Positions 26,050 through 35,087 of a DNA stretch of 64,000 nucleotides are shown here, piece by piece. The translations under genes and the position numbers were made by a program. Position 1 is the first letter of the stretch, and each line of letters starts with the position of its first letter. Source of the DNA: Candidatus Hydrogenedentota bacterium (GTDB taxonomy: Bacteria; Hydrogenedentota; Hydrogenedentia; Hydrogenedentales; CAITNO01); NCBI GenBank assembly GCA_012730105.1, contig JAAYBJ010000146.1, positions 1 through 64,000 of the forward strand, written 5' to 3'. The notes beneath the pieces were generated by a model. That model saw only the letters and a program-made list of their open reading frames with translations, did not search any database and was not told the DNA's origin.

Positions 26050-29000
26050 ATGGAGCATGGCAGACAGCGTATCGCCAGCCGCGATTTCGAATTTAACAAA
26101 CGCGGTTTCTGGGCATTGATGGTTACCCAGTTTCAGGGTGCCTTCAATGACAACCTCTATCAATGGGTGATCACTTTTTATCTCCTTGCCGTATTTCAGG
26201 TGCGGCCGGAAGGGGATGCTGAATACCTATATTTGGGACGATTCACCGCGGACACGTTTGTCCCGGCATTCGCCACTTTCTTGTTCTCCCTGCCCTTTAT
26301 TTTATTTCCGGCCGTGTTTGGCGCGTTGGCCGACCGGTTTAGCAAGCAGAGCATTGCCGTGGCCACGAAGTGGTGGGAAATTGCCATCATGGCCATGGGC
26401 GGCATTGCCTTCTACCTGGGATTTCCCCCGCTAATTTGGTTTCTGCTGTTCCTGATGGCGACGCAGAGCGCCATGTTCGGTCCGGCAAAATACGGAATAT
26501 TGCCTGAAATCCTGCCTCCTGCGCGTTTGTCCTGGGGTAACGGTGTCATTCAGATGGGCACCATGATTGCCATTATATTTGGCACAGGACTGGCAGGACC
26601 TCTTTTCCTGTTGCTTTCAGAACGAATCTATCTCGTGTCCATTGTCCTGGTAATGCTTTCTATACTGGGTACCGGTTCCTCGTATTTTATAACCCGCCCG
26701 CCCGCCGCCAATCCCCAGCAGCGCATACCCTGGTTCCCGTGGGGGGGCATGGGTAAATATTTCGCGGTGGTGAGAAAAGACAGAGTGCTTTTCTACACAG
26801 TCGTGGGCTATACCTATTTCTGGTTTGTGGGTGCTTTGGCCAGGCAAAATCTGGTGAAATTCGCTACAGCGGAAATGATGATTTCGGAAGATATGATGTC
26901 CTATCTGTTGGCGGCCGTGGCCATAGGAATTGGCATGGGCGCGCTGGTTGCGGGCTATATGTCCCGGGGCAAGGTGGAACTCGGCCTTGTGCCTATCGGC
27001 GCTCTCGGCATGATGACATTTTCGTTCCTGCTGGCGGTTCCCTATAGGGCCCTTCAAATCACTGTGGTCCCGGTAATAAAGTTTGTTGCCGTTCCCCTGA
27101 CGGGCGGGACAGACGGCCCGCTGATGGGCCTGGCGCGTGTGACGGGCGGGCACTATCTGGTGGTGTTGATGTGCTTTCTCGCCTTGGGAGTATTTGCGGG
27201 CTTGTACGGGGTGCCGCTGGCTGCTGCCATACAAAAGAGGGCCCCGAAAGGGTTGAAAGGTGGTGTCATTGCCGCGGTAAACATGTTGACCTGGGTGGGT
27301 ATTGCGTTTTCTTCTGTGGTATTCCTTGTACTGAACAGTCTCAATTTTTCTGCATTCCATATCTTCATCTTTATGGGGCTCAGCGCTTTGGGCATCGGCC
27401 TGGTGCAGTGTCTGCGCTCGCCCATTGTGGCCATCCGGATGTTCTGGTGGTGCGTGGACGGCACACTGTTGAAGTTACATGTGACCGGCAGAAACAACAT
27501 TCCCGAAGAGGGCGGCGCTTTGCTGGTGGCCAATCATGAAACCTTTGTTGATACCATGGTGATTCAGGCTGCCCTGGACCGGGAGGTCTATTTCGTCATC
27601 GGCAAGGAGGCCCTGGAGGTGCCGTGGATACGGCGTTTTGCCCGGAGCATGTATCTCATTCCCGTGGATACGGGAAGCGGCGAATCGCTCGAGGCGGCGG
27701 CTTCAGAAATTCGCACGCTCATCGCCGCAGGCAACCTCGTCTGCGTTAATTCCGGCCGGCGCTTTGAACCGGACGGCCTGGAAGTGCCCTGGTTTAAGGA
27801 TTATAGTATCCTGTTGCCGGATGAAAACACACCCATTCTGCCTGTGGCCATGAATCGTATCTGTGAAATTCTGTACGCCTTTGAGAATAAGCGCATTACC
27901 TGGCATTATCCCGGCGTGCTGCGTTTCCCTTTGTATGTGCAGTGTGGTGCGCCCTTGCCCGAGACCCTGAGCGCCTTTAAGATCCGTGAAGCCGTGAACG
28001 TGGAAAATGTGGAAGGGTATTACACGAGGAAGTACCGCGACAGTGTGCTTCAATACGCTTTCATACGCGTTGCGCGCCGCTTTTTATGGCGCCTGTGTTT
28101 TGCCGATGCCATGACCGGGCGCCTCAACTATTTCAAGACACTGGTTGCTTCAATCGCGCTGGCCCGTAAATTCAAGGCGATTTTGGGTAACTCTGAAATG
28201 GTGGGGGTTCTGATGCCTTCTACTGTGGGAGGCGCCCTGGCGAATATCGCCCTGCAAACCATGGGCCGGGTTCCCGTAAATCTGAATTACACCGCATCGT
28301 CTGAAATGACCGAGAGCTGTGCCAGCCGTTGCGGTATCACGCACACGGTAACTGCCAGGGCGTTCTTGGACAGGGTTCCTGTGACTCCTCCGGGGATACC
28401 GGTGTACTTGGAAGATATTCGTAAAAGTGTAAGCAAAAAAGATCAGTTTGCCGCCATGTTCATGGCACTATTCGTGCCCCGGCGCCTATTGACGCGCCTG
28501 CTGGGGGCTGCTCCCAAGACGGATAACGATGTCGCCACCGTCATCTTTTCGAGTGGAAGCGAGGGCGTGCCCAAGGGGATCGTGCTCACCCATCGCAATG
28601 TGATTACGGTCTTTGAAGGCATGCGGGAGATGGTGCCTCACGACAAACATACGGGTATTGTCGGTTTCCTTCCCTTTTTCCATTCCTTTGGTTTCGCGGT
28701 AATTCTGTGGACCCCTCTCATGGAAGGGCTGCACTCGATCTTTCATCCCAATCCCTTGGAACCCAAGCCGATTGCGCAACTGGTACAGCAATACAACGGA
28801 TCAGTCATGCTCGCCACCCCCACGTTTTTGCAGGGCTTCCTGCGGCGTGTCGAACCCGAGCTACTGAAAAGCCTGACTTGCGTCGTCGCGGGTGCGGAAA
28901 AACTGCCGGAACGCACACGCGTATCCTTCCAGGAACGCTTCGGCATTGAACCCATGGAAGGATACGGAACAACGGAGTGCGCGCCGGTGGTGGCGGTGAG

Positions 29001-29610
29001 CTTGCCCAATGAGGAATCCCCGGGATTTTTCATTCGGCACGAAAAACAGGGTTCCGTCGGGCATCCTTTCCCCTATCAGGCCGTCAAGGTTGTTGACTTG
29101 GATACCTTCGAGGAGATGCCGGTGGGCGAATCCGGCCTGCTTCTGGTCAGGGGACCGAATATCATGCAGGGGTACCTGCATGATGATGCGAAGACCGCGG
29201 AGGTCATGAAGGACGGATGGTATATCACGGGGGACATCGCCGCGCTGGATGAGGAGGGGTTCATCTTTATAACGGACAGACTGGCCAGGTTCAGCAAAAT
29301 CGGCGGCGAAATGGTGCCCCATACCAAAGTCGAGGATGTGCTGCATCAATTGCTCTCGCTGACAGAACAGTCCCTTATCGTGGTGGGTGTTCCCGATGAA
29401 GCGCGCGGGGAAAGGCTGATAGTACTCCATGTTCTTGAAGACCGGCAGGTGGATAGTCTTAAGGAACGGTTGAATAATTCTGATTTGCCTAATTTATGGC
29501 GGCCCCGTCCCACTGCGTTCTATCGAATCCCGGAAATACCCCTGCTGGGTACCGGCAAAATGGATATCCGCAAAGCGAAACAAATGGCCTTGGACTTGTG
29601 CTCCACCTAA
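26050..29610 (+). CDS. MFS transporter - acyltransferase - AMP-dependent acyl-ACP/CoA ligase fusion (Aas/LplT-like)
   Basis: The 1186-residue protein joins three modules. Residues about 15-425 form a 12-helix major facilitator domain (FWALMVTQFQGAFNDN, typical of LplT lysophospholipid transporters). About 465-680 is a PlsC-type acyltransferase with the H-x4-D motif in NHETFVDT (about 494-501). About 700-1180 is an AMP-forming ligase with SSGSEGVPKG (about 833-842), EGYGTTECAP and YITGDIAALDEEGF. Together they resemble LplT plus Aas, which import lysophospholipids and reacylate them at the inner membrane. Such triple fusions are known in several phyla. It follows marR by 180 bases. Confidence 0.9.
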   Translation: MEHGRQRIASRDFEFNKRGFWALMVTQFQGAFNDNLYQWVITFYLLAVFQVRPEGDAEYLYLGRFTADTFVPAFATFLFSLPFILFPAVFGALADRFSKQSIAVATKWWEIAIMAMGGIAFYLGFPPLIWFLLFLMATQSAMFGPAKYGILPEILPPARLSWGNGVIQMGTMIAIIFGTGLAGPLFLLLSERIYLVSIVLVMLSILGTGSSYFITRPPAANPQQRIPWFPWGGMGKYFAVVRKDRVLFYTVVGYTYFWFVGALARQNLVKFATAEMMISEDMMSYLLAAVAIGIGMGALVAGYMSRGKVELGLVPIGALGMMTFSFLLAVPYRALQITVVPVIKFVAVPLTGGTDGPLMGLARVTGGHYLVVLMCFLALGVFAGLYGVPLAAAIQKRAPKGLKGGVIAAVNMLTWVGIAFSSVVFLVLNSLNFSAFHIFIFMGLSALGIGLVQCLRSPIVAIRMFWWCVDGTLLKLHVTGRNNIPEEGGALLVANHETFVDTMVIQAALDREVYFVIGKEALEVPWIRRFARSMYLIPVDTGSGESLEAAASEIRTLIAAGNLVCVNSGRRFEPDGLEVPWFKDYSILLPDENTPILPVAMNRICEILYAFENKRITWHYPGVLRFPLYVQCGAPLPETLSAFKIREAVNVENVEGYYTRKYRDSVLQYAFIRVARRFLWRLCFADAMTGRLNYFKTLVASIALARKFKAILGNSEMVGVLMPSTVGGALANIALQTMGRVPVNLNYTASSEMTESCASRCGITHTVTARAFLDRVPVTPPGIPVYLEDIRKSVSKKDQFAAMFMALFVPRRLLTRLLGAAPKTDNDVATVIFSSGSEGVPKGIVLTHRNVITVFEGMREMVPHDKHTGIVGFLPFFHSFGFAVILWTPLMEGLHSIFHPNPLEPKPIAQLVQQYNGSVMLATPTFLQGFLRRVEPELLKSLTCVVAGAEKLPERTRVSFQERFGIEPMEGYGTTECAPVVAVSLPNEESPGFFIRHEKQGSVGHPFPYQAVKVVDLDTFEEMPVGESGLLLVRGPNIMQGYLHDDAKTAEVMKDGWYITGDIAALDEEGFIFITDRLARFSKIGGEMVPHTKVEDVLHQLLSLTEQSLIVVGVPDEARGERLIVLHVLEDRQVDSLKERLNNSDLPNLWRPRPTAFYRIPEIPLLGTGKMDIRKAKQMALDLCST

Positions 29611-29684
29611 ACGCGATTTTGGACACCATAAAGCGCGAAGGCTGAAAGGATTCCTCCGGGCAATGCGTATGTGCCCCGGCCGGA

Positions 29685-29713
29685 TTGATTCTCATCGTCC
29701 CGGCATATATCAT
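29685..29713 (+). promoter_or_regulatory. Candidate promoter of the MalK-type ATPase gene
   Basis: TTGATT (29685-29690), 17 bases, TATCAT (29708-29713), about 85 bases before the start codon at 29799. Confidence 0.45.
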
Positions 29714-29798
29714 TTCACCGTGCAGGACAAAGGCTTCTGTGTAAACATGCTTTTCTTGCTGTGGGCGCAACGCGTCACCGTGGATGCAGGGAGGAATC

Positions 29799-30899
29799 AT
29801 GGCCCGTGTCGAATTGAAAAATCTTTGCAAGGACTATCCGGGAGGTATTCAGGCGGTAAAGAATGTCAGCCTGGTAGTAGAAGACCGTGAGTTCGTCGTT
29901 TTGGTCGGGCCCTCCGGCTGCGGGAAATCCACAACGTTGCGGATGATTGCCGGTCTGGAGGAGTGTACCAGCGGTGAAATCCATATTGACGATGTGCTGG
30001 TGAATGACGTGCCGCCCAAAAACCGTGATATCGCCATGGTCTTTCAAAACTACGCGCTGTATCCCCATATGACCGTTTACAAAAACATGGCCTTCGGTCT
30101 CCTCCTGCGGAAATATCCGAAAAGTGAAATCGACCGGCGGGTTCATGAAGCGGCGGAAATCCTTGGTATTACAGAATTGCTGAACAGACGACCCAGGGAA
30201 TTGTCCGGGGGGCAGCGTCAACGGGTTGCCGTGGGACGTGCCATTGTCAGGCAGCCAAAGGTATTTTTGTTTGACGAGCCTCTTTCCAACCTGGACGCCA
30301 AATTACGCGTACAGATGCGCGCCGAGATCGCCAAACTGCATGCACGGTTGCAATCAACCATGATTTATGTAACCCATGATCAGGTGGAGGCCATGACCAT
30401 GGGGGACCGAATCGTGGTTATGCTGGACGGCGTGATTCAGCAGGTATCCTCCCCTCTCCACTTATACCGACACCCTGCCAACCGCTTTGTCGGGGGTTTC
30501 ATCGGCAGTCCGCCCATGAATATGATTGAAGGTCGTCTGGCGCGGGAAAATGACAGGCTCTTTTTTATCGACGCTCTGAGTGGGATTCGTCTGCAAATTT
30601 CCGAAGACAAAACAGGCGCCTTGGCGTCTTATGCAGGCAAGGCCGTAATACTGGGAATTCGCCCAGAGCATTTCAGCAGTGCAACGGAACAAGGAAAAGA
30701 GCAGGTTATCAGCGGGACGGTAGAAATGGTGGAACTTACGGGCGCGGAGACTCATTTATACTTGAAAACAGGGAAAAGAATACTAGTAGCCCGCGTTAGC
30801 CCGCAGAAAATTCCCGCTTTGGGTGAACACTATGTTTTGCAGGTGGATGCGGCGGCCACCTATTTCTTCGATGAAAGCACCCAAGAGATCATTGTATAA
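29799..30899 (+). CDS. ABC transporter ATP-binding protein, MalK/UgpC type
   Basis: The 366-residue ATPase has Walker A GPSGCGKST (about residues 38-46), the Q-loop VFQNYALYPHMTV, signature LSGGQRQRVAVGRA (about 135-148), Walker B VFLFDEPLSNLDAKLR and the H-loop YVTHDQ. The C-terminal 130 residues are the TOBE/OB-fold regulatory domain typical of sugar and glycerol-3-phosphate importers. GGGAGG precedes ATG 29799. No permease or binding protein is adjacent, so it is an orphan ATPase, probably shared by several sugar importers encoded elsewhere. Confidence 0.9.
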   Translation: MARVELKNLCKDYPGGIQAVKNVSLVVEDREFVVLVGPSGCGKSTTLRMIAGLEECTSGEIHIDDVLVNDVPPKNRDIAMVFQNYALYPHMTVYKNMAFGLLLRKYPKSEIDRRVHEAAEILGITELLNRRPRELSGGQRQRVAVGRAIVRQPKVFLFDEPLSNLDAKLRVQMRAEIAKLHARLQSTMIYVTHDQVEAMTMGDRIVVMLDGVIQQVSSPLHLYRHPANRFVGGFIGSPPMNMIEGRLARENDRLFFIDALSGIRLQISEDKTGALASYAGKAVILGIRPEHFSSATEQGKEQVISGTVEMVELTGAETHLYLKTGKRILVARVSPQKIPALGEHYVLQVDAAATYFFDESTQEIIV

Positions 30900-30932
30900 A
30901 AACGGGCCTTCAAATGGAGGGCAAACGGAAGG

Positions 30933-31475
30933 TTAGAAGGTATACCCGAAGCCCAGCGTTACCGTGTCCGCACCGGAATTAGCCTCGCCGAGGCCGGCAT
31001 TGGAAATATGTTCCCATTTCAATACCGTGTGCCAGCCCTTTGCAAATTTATAACCAACACCCAAACCGGTTAAAAAATTAAGATTGGAACTGTTGCCCGC
31101 AATACGGTTTTCGTGACCGATAATATGGGCGCTCCCCTCCGCGAATAGCCCTCGATACTCTGATTTAACCGCGTACAAACGTGCGCTTACGCCGCCTCCA
31201 CCTCCATAAACCGTATCGCCGTCATCCTGACCATATACAAAAAGCGGAAGGATGCGCAATCCCAGGGACAGGTGCGGGGTGGTCGGTATCTCATATTCAA
31301 CGGTACCCTTGAGAAGATAATCTCCTTCCCGATCGCGTCCTCCGACTGTAAAACCGGGACCGCCTGAAAGCTCAAGGCGCCAGGATCCATTCTCGAATCC
31401 GGCATTTGCTGTTAGCGGGAAAAGGAGCGAAATAGAAACAACAAAGGCAAAGATAGAAAAGGTCGATAAACGCAT
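30933..31475 (-). CDS. PagL-like acyloxyacyl hydrolase (lipid A 3-O-deacylase family)
   Basis: The 180-residue product has a signal peptide (LFPLTANAG) and an outer-membrane beta-barrel pattern of alternating hydrophobic strands, ending in the C-terminal aromatic F. The motif KWEHISNAGLGEANSGADT followed by LGFGYTF is the conserved PagL block: the His and Ser of HISNA are the expected catalytic pair. PagL removes the 3-O acyl chain of lipid A at the outer membrane. ATG 31475 has TTGGAG upstream; a TTG 15 bases earlier is the alternative. The gene lies downstream of the secretion genes with its own promoter-like sequence. Confidence 0.8.
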   Translation of the reverse strand: MRLSTFSIFAFVVSISLLFPLTANAGFENGSWRLELSGGPGFTVGGRDREGDYLLKGTVEYEIPTTPHLSLGLRILPLFVYGQDDGDTVYGGGGGVSARLYAVKSEYRGLFAEGSAHIIGHENRIAGNSSNLNFLTGLGVGYKFAKGWHTVLKWEHISNAGLGEANSGADTVTLGFGYTF

Positions 31476-31526
31476 AAATAAACACTCCAAATTTATAATT
31501 CACAAGGTTGCCAACAATTTACGGAT

Positions 31527-31556
31527 ATTATTCATCATAAAACTACCATTTGTCAA
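31527..31556 (-). promoter_or_regulatory. Candidate promoter of the PagL-like gene
   Basis: On the minus strand a consensus -35 TTGACA (31551-31556) is followed after 18 bases by AATAAT (31527-31532). A perfect TCAACGA/TCGTTGA hairpin lies just upstream at 31570-31588; it lacks a correctly placed T-run. Confidence 0.45.
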
Positions 31557-31644
31557 GAAATATTTTTTTTCAACGAAATACTCGTTGATAGGAATAGTTT
31601 CCCCCCCCCACTACAGACGATATGAGCAATGTTTACCGCTCTTA

Positions 31645-32868
31645 CTAAAGGGCGCTGGCCGCGCCAAGATGATCAATCATGGAAATCATGGGTAGAAACA
31701 GGGATACAAAAAGAATCAATACGGCAGTTCCGATAACAAGCGTAAATACGGGCTGCAGTGATTCACCTAATCCGGAAATGGCTATGCGAACTTCTTCCTC
31801 ATAAATGTCGGCGATTTGCTCCGCGACCTGGTCTACTCGTCCTGATTCCTCACCGGTCACAAACATATCGACGATGACGGCCGGCATAACACCGGAGGCG
31901 CGCATGGGTTCTTCAAGCCCTCCCCCGCCTTCCACAGTGCTTCTCATGGCATTGAGGGATTCCGCAACAGCGCGATTATGGATGGCATCTTTGGTGAGGT
32001 CCAGGGTGGACATCATTGAAAGTCCGCTACGTAAAAGGAGCCCCATGGTGCGGCACATTTCCGTAATGGCGTTCTTGTGAATGATGCTGCCGATTATGGG
32101 AAGTTTAAGTTTCAAGTAATCAATTGCCATGCGTCTTGCGGGATTCCGAATAAACCAGAATTGGTACAGGAATATCATTAGAACAAGTACAAGGATGGGC
32201 ATCCACCACCACTGGCGAATGAGCTCGGAGGAGTCAATCAGAAAGCGGGTGCTTGCCGGAATATCCATATTCGAGCGCGCAAAGAATTCAGAGAAAACCG
32301 GCACCACGAAAGATGTGATCACAAACAGGGCCACAATACAGGCGACAATCAGCAATATCGGATAAATCATTGCCCCACGAACACGTTTTCGAAGCATTTC
32401 CCGGGATTCGCGATAATTTACAATACGGTGAAGAATGGTGGTGAGGGTGCCGCTTGCCTCGCTGGCGCGAATCAGATTTACAAAAACAGAATCAAAATAG
32501 TTCGGATGCCTGTCAAAAGCCTGCCATAAGGCATTTCCGCCTTCCACGTACAGGGCGATATCATTAATCAAGCCCCTGACTGCCGGACGTTCGCTGCGGA
32601 TTGAAAGGGATTTCAGCGCGCGCAAGATGGAAACCCCCGAGTCAAGAAGCATGATAAGTTGCCTTAAAAACAGGGTAATATCCGAATAACGAACACTTCC
32701 GGAAGAAAAGAAACCTTGTTGTAGATTGTCCTGTTTCCGGGAGGCGTGGGCTTCCGAAGTGCCCTCTGTTGCGGGGGAACCACTTTTCCCCGGTTTCAAA
32801 CCTTGTGTCAGGGTAACCCGCTTCATGCGCTTTGAAGAGCCCGTGGGCTTGTCCGGGATGTTTCCCAT
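31645..32868 (-). CDS. Type II secretion / type IV pilus inner-membrane protein GspF/PilC
   Basis: The 407-residue protein is the polytopic platform protein of type II secretion or type IV pilus machines. A basic hydrophilic N-terminus of about 55 residues precedes two copies of the T2SF domain: ITLFLRQLIMLLDSGVSILR at about 65 and MCRTMGLLLRSGLSMMSTL at about 265. Three transmembrane helices are visible (IYPILLIVACIVALFVI, WWWMPILVLVLMIFLYQF and the C-terminal FTLVIGTAVLILFVSLFLP). AAGGAG precedes ATG 32868. No secretion ATPase is adjacent. Confidence 0.9.
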   Translation of the reverse strand: MGNIPDKPTGSSKRMKRVTLTQGLKPGKSGSPATEGTSEAHASRKQDNLQQGFFSSGSVRYSDITLFLRQLIMLLDSGVSILRALKSLSIRSERPAVRGLINDIALYVEGGNALWQAFDRHPNYFDSVFVNLIRASEASGTLTTILHRIVNYRESREMLRKRVRGAMIYPILLIVACIVALFVITSFVVPVFSEFFARSNMDIPASTRFLIDSSELIRQWWWMPILVLVLMIFLYQFWFIRNPARRMAIDYLKLKLPIIGSIIHKNAITEMCRTMGLLLRSGLSMMSTLDLTKDAIHNRAVAESLNAMRSTVEGGGGLEEPMRASGVMPAVIVDMFVTGEESGRVDQVAEQIADIYEEEVRIAISGLGESLQPVFTLVIGTAVLILFVSLFLPMISMIDHLGAASAL

Positions 32869-32939
32869 AGTTCTGAACTCCTTTTTGATCACGAGGTGTT
32901 GCCTTGCGAAGTCTCTTTCGTCGGGACTTCATCGGAAGA

Positions 32940-33560
32940 TTAGGGCTTGAAGGTGCCAAATGATATGACTCGACAGCCGTTTTCCTCCACAGTAATTATG
33001 GATTCCACGGAATATTTACCCAGTACGCGCATTTCACCCGTACTGGCACGCTTTATTTCGCTTGAACTGATGACACGGTAAGCTTTCCCGGTACCCGGCC
33101 ATGCGGGCGCGCTTTGAAACCGAGCGGACCATGATTCCGCGTCCATCGCGGAAAGGGTTACCGCCGCTTCGGCAACATGGGTTTCTATCGGTATGGGGGT
33201 CTCATGGGTTGCGCCCGGCTCTCCTCCATAGACCCTGTACGAAAAGACCTGTGACAGGGCCGGCGCCTCGCCTTGCCGATAATTATTGTGTATTTGCCCC
33301 AGTGCACTTTCCAGGCCCGCAATAGCATAGTGGCGTGCCCGTACCGAGTAGACGGAACGGGTGTTGCCTTCCAGTTCGAGGGACATGTAACGCAGATAAG
33401 TGGCGCCAAGCATGGAAAACAAGGAAAGAAACGCAAGGGCTATAAAAAGAGCGGCCCCCACACGAAGTTTTTTTTCATTCGCGCGGGTGCGACAAAAGTT
33501 GTTTTCAGCCTTTGATAACGGCATAAAATGTATCTTGAATGGGCGCTCGGTTGGTTTCAT
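32940..33560 (-). CDS. PilX/GspK-like minor-pilin-associated membrane protein
   Basis: The 206-residue protein has one N-terminal transmembrane helix (GAALFIALAFLSLFSMLGATY at about 34-54) after a basic stretch, then a periplasmic domain with no recognised motif. The pattern after the helix (YLRYMSLELEGNTRSVYSVRARHYAIAG's opening part) is that of PilX-N-type proteins, in which Ala-rich helix alpha-1 continues into the periplasm. It starts four bases after the stop of the GspJ-like gene and probably acts at the pseudopilus tip. Confidence 0.7.
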   Translation of the reverse strand: MKPTERPFKIHFMPLSKAENNFCRTRANEKKLRVGAALFIALAFLSLFSMLGATYLRYMSLELEGNTRSVYSVRARHYAIAGLESALGQIHNNYRQGEAPALSQVFSYRVYGGEPGATHETPIPIETHVAEAAVTLSAMDAESWSARFQSAPAWPGTGKAYRVISSSEIKRASTGEMRVLGKYSVESIITVEENGCRVISFGTFKP

Positions 33561-33564
33561 TCGA

Positions 33565-34197
33565 TTAATTCACATAGGTTCGGAAAGTGCGGACGCGGGA
33601 CAAGTGCTTGTCATCCCGCATGGCTTCCATGATGGATATGCTAATCTGGACAGCCTTGGGCATTCCGTCTTGTTCCCAATGGTCCAGCCATACGGCGCCG
33701 TCAAAATATTTAATCCGCATGCCGGTAACGCCAGGAAAAATATCTGTCGCTGTTTCGGCGTCAGGGCCCGATAACAGAGGCCGGGCATGGCGGATTAATT
33801 TAAGGTCGCCCTCCTTGCGTTCAATCTCATACCGCACAAGATACCGGTCCCGGGATTCTTCGTTCCCAGTAGAATATTCGACAGGCAGGGAGAATCGGTC
33901 ATCTTCAAATATCAGCCGCCAGAAACGACGATTGTCTTCATAATTTCCCCGTTGTCCTCGAAGCCCCGTACCAGTGACCTCAGAGGACAGAAGATTCTCA
34001 AAGTCCAATGCCATGACGGAAAAAATGGAAGTCGCCCTGTGGTTCAAACGCTGGGTGAGTAGAATATCCCCCCAGTAACTGGAAAGTTTAAAAAAGCCGG
34101 TCGCACTTAGGGTTGTAAGTACTGACAATAATGTTACGGCCAGAAGCAGTTCAAAAAGGGTGAAACCCGTTGATTTCCTTCGGATACTACACATCAT
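33565..34197 (-). CDS. Type II secretion minor pseudopilin, GspJ-like
   Basis: The 210-residue protein carries a prepilin peptidase site: STG/FTLFELLLAVTLLSVL, where the Glu at position 5 after cleavage is present. The single hydrophobic helix is followed by a periplasmic domain with RYEIERKEGDLKLIRH, a feature seen in GspJ-type minor pseudopilins that report a RYRL-like pattern. It overlaps the upstream prepilin gene by four bases. It should be processed by a GspO/PilD peptidase encoded elsewhere. Confidence 0.8.
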   Translation of the reverse strand: MMCSIRRKSTGFTLFELLLAVTLLSVLTTLSATGFFKLSSYWGDILLTQRLNHRATSIFSVMALDFENLLSSEVTGTGLRGQRGNYEDNRRFWRLIFEDDRFSLPVEYSTGNEESRDRYLVRYEIERKEGDLKLIRHARPLLSGPDAETATDIFPGVTGMRIKYFDGAVWLDHWEQDGMPKAVQISISIMEAMRDDKHLSRVRTFRTYVN

Positions 34198-34757
34198 AGC
34201 CCTTCCCCTTTCTTTTCTCCAGGGGGCGCTGTGGCCGTGTCTACACGGCTTCGGGCGATGCTGGAGCTAAGGGCGAAAAGATATGGCCTACCCTGTGTGT
34301 ACCAGGAGACGCTTACGGTTATTTCATAACTCGCCGCATCCGGAGATGGGAGTCGTCCCCATGCTTTGCATCGGAATTTATTGTACAAACTAAGAATGCG
34401 CTCATGGGCGTTTCGTGTCGCAAGGTTTGTTTCCGGGAGGGGGGGCATGCCGGAATGAAGTGGGCCCGTTTTCTCACAGTCTATCGCGAACAGACCATGT
34501 TCGTTCGGGGTGTTCGTCTGCCAGCAGAATGCATCCGGACTGGTATTGAGCAGGTGCAGGTAGGTTTCCGCCACTTCCAGGGCGATGGTTTTGTCCCGTG
34601 ACTCCGCGGCAAGACGAACCGCCGAAACGAACATCGCAATAAAAATACTTAGTGCGACAGAAACCATGGTCAGGGCAACAATAATTTCAACCAGGGTGAA
34701 ACCGGGCCGGCCCTCTCTTTTGGAACAATAGATTCGAACTGTTGAAGAAATGTTCAT
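34194..34757 (-). CDS. Type II secretion minor pseudopilin, GspI-like
   Basis: The 187-residue protein has the cleavage motif GRPG/FTLVEIIVALTMVSVAL and a long hydrophobic alpha-1, followed by AAESRDKTIALEVAETYL, which resembles the AxxxAxxLAE stretch of GspI. It is the first gene of the gspI-gspJ-pilX-gspF transcript. I choose ATG 34757; the frame extends to a TTG at 34799, but that adds an unconserved leader. A consensus-like promoter lies 70-100 bases upstream. Confidence 0.78.
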   Translation of the reverse strand: MNISSTVRIYCSKREGRPGFTLVEIIVALTMVSVALSIFIAMFVSAVRLAAESRDKTIALEVAETYLHLLNTSPDAFCWQTNTPNEHGLFAIDCEKTGPLHSGMPPLPETNLATRNAHERILSLYNKFRCKAWGRLPSPDAASYEITVSVSWYTQGRPYLFALSSSIARSRVDTATAPPGEKKGEGL

Positions 34758-34828
34758 AAAAAGATGATTGACACCTGCAAAAGCATTTGATTTACACAAT
34801 GGAATCTAACGATACCAGGTTCTTAAAT

Positions 34829-34857
34829 ATGTTATATAAACGAATACTTCATGTCAA
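34829..34857 (-). promoter_or_regulatory. Promoter of the pseudopilin operon
   Basis: On the minus strand TTGACA (34852-34857), 17 bases, TAACAT (34829-34834). It points into the GspI-like gene and is back to back with the promoter at 34959. Confidence 0.6.
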
Positions 34858-34958
34858 CCTTTACACAACTAAGCGCGGTAAAAAAACATATTTTAAATAT
34901 GAACAATTTATTGTGACTCTAAATCTATTCTAAAAAAATAAATTTTCATAAAAAAAAC

Positions 34959-34987
34959 TTGACTTTTGCAAAAAAATATGGTATAAG
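34959..34987 (+). promoter_or_regulatory. Strong sigma-70-type promoter of the 45-residue protein gene
   Basis: TTGACT (34959-34964), exactly 17 bases, TATAAG (34982-34987), in a very A/T-rich tract that could act as an UP element. The transcript would have a leader of about 95 bases containing a small AGACTGATTCAGTCT hairpin (35043-35057). Confidence 0.7.
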
Positions 34988-35087
34988 CATTTTGAAATTA
35001 ACGAGTGAAGTGTGTCTTTGACCCTCCTGTTTTTCCCATTCAGACTGATTCAGTCTAAAACTTTATTCAGAAAGCGAGGTGAATACT

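Noticed and set aside
31570-31588. TCAACGA/TCGTTGA hairpin as a terminator for gspF
   Set aside because: The T-run is on the wrong side for the minus-strand transcript.
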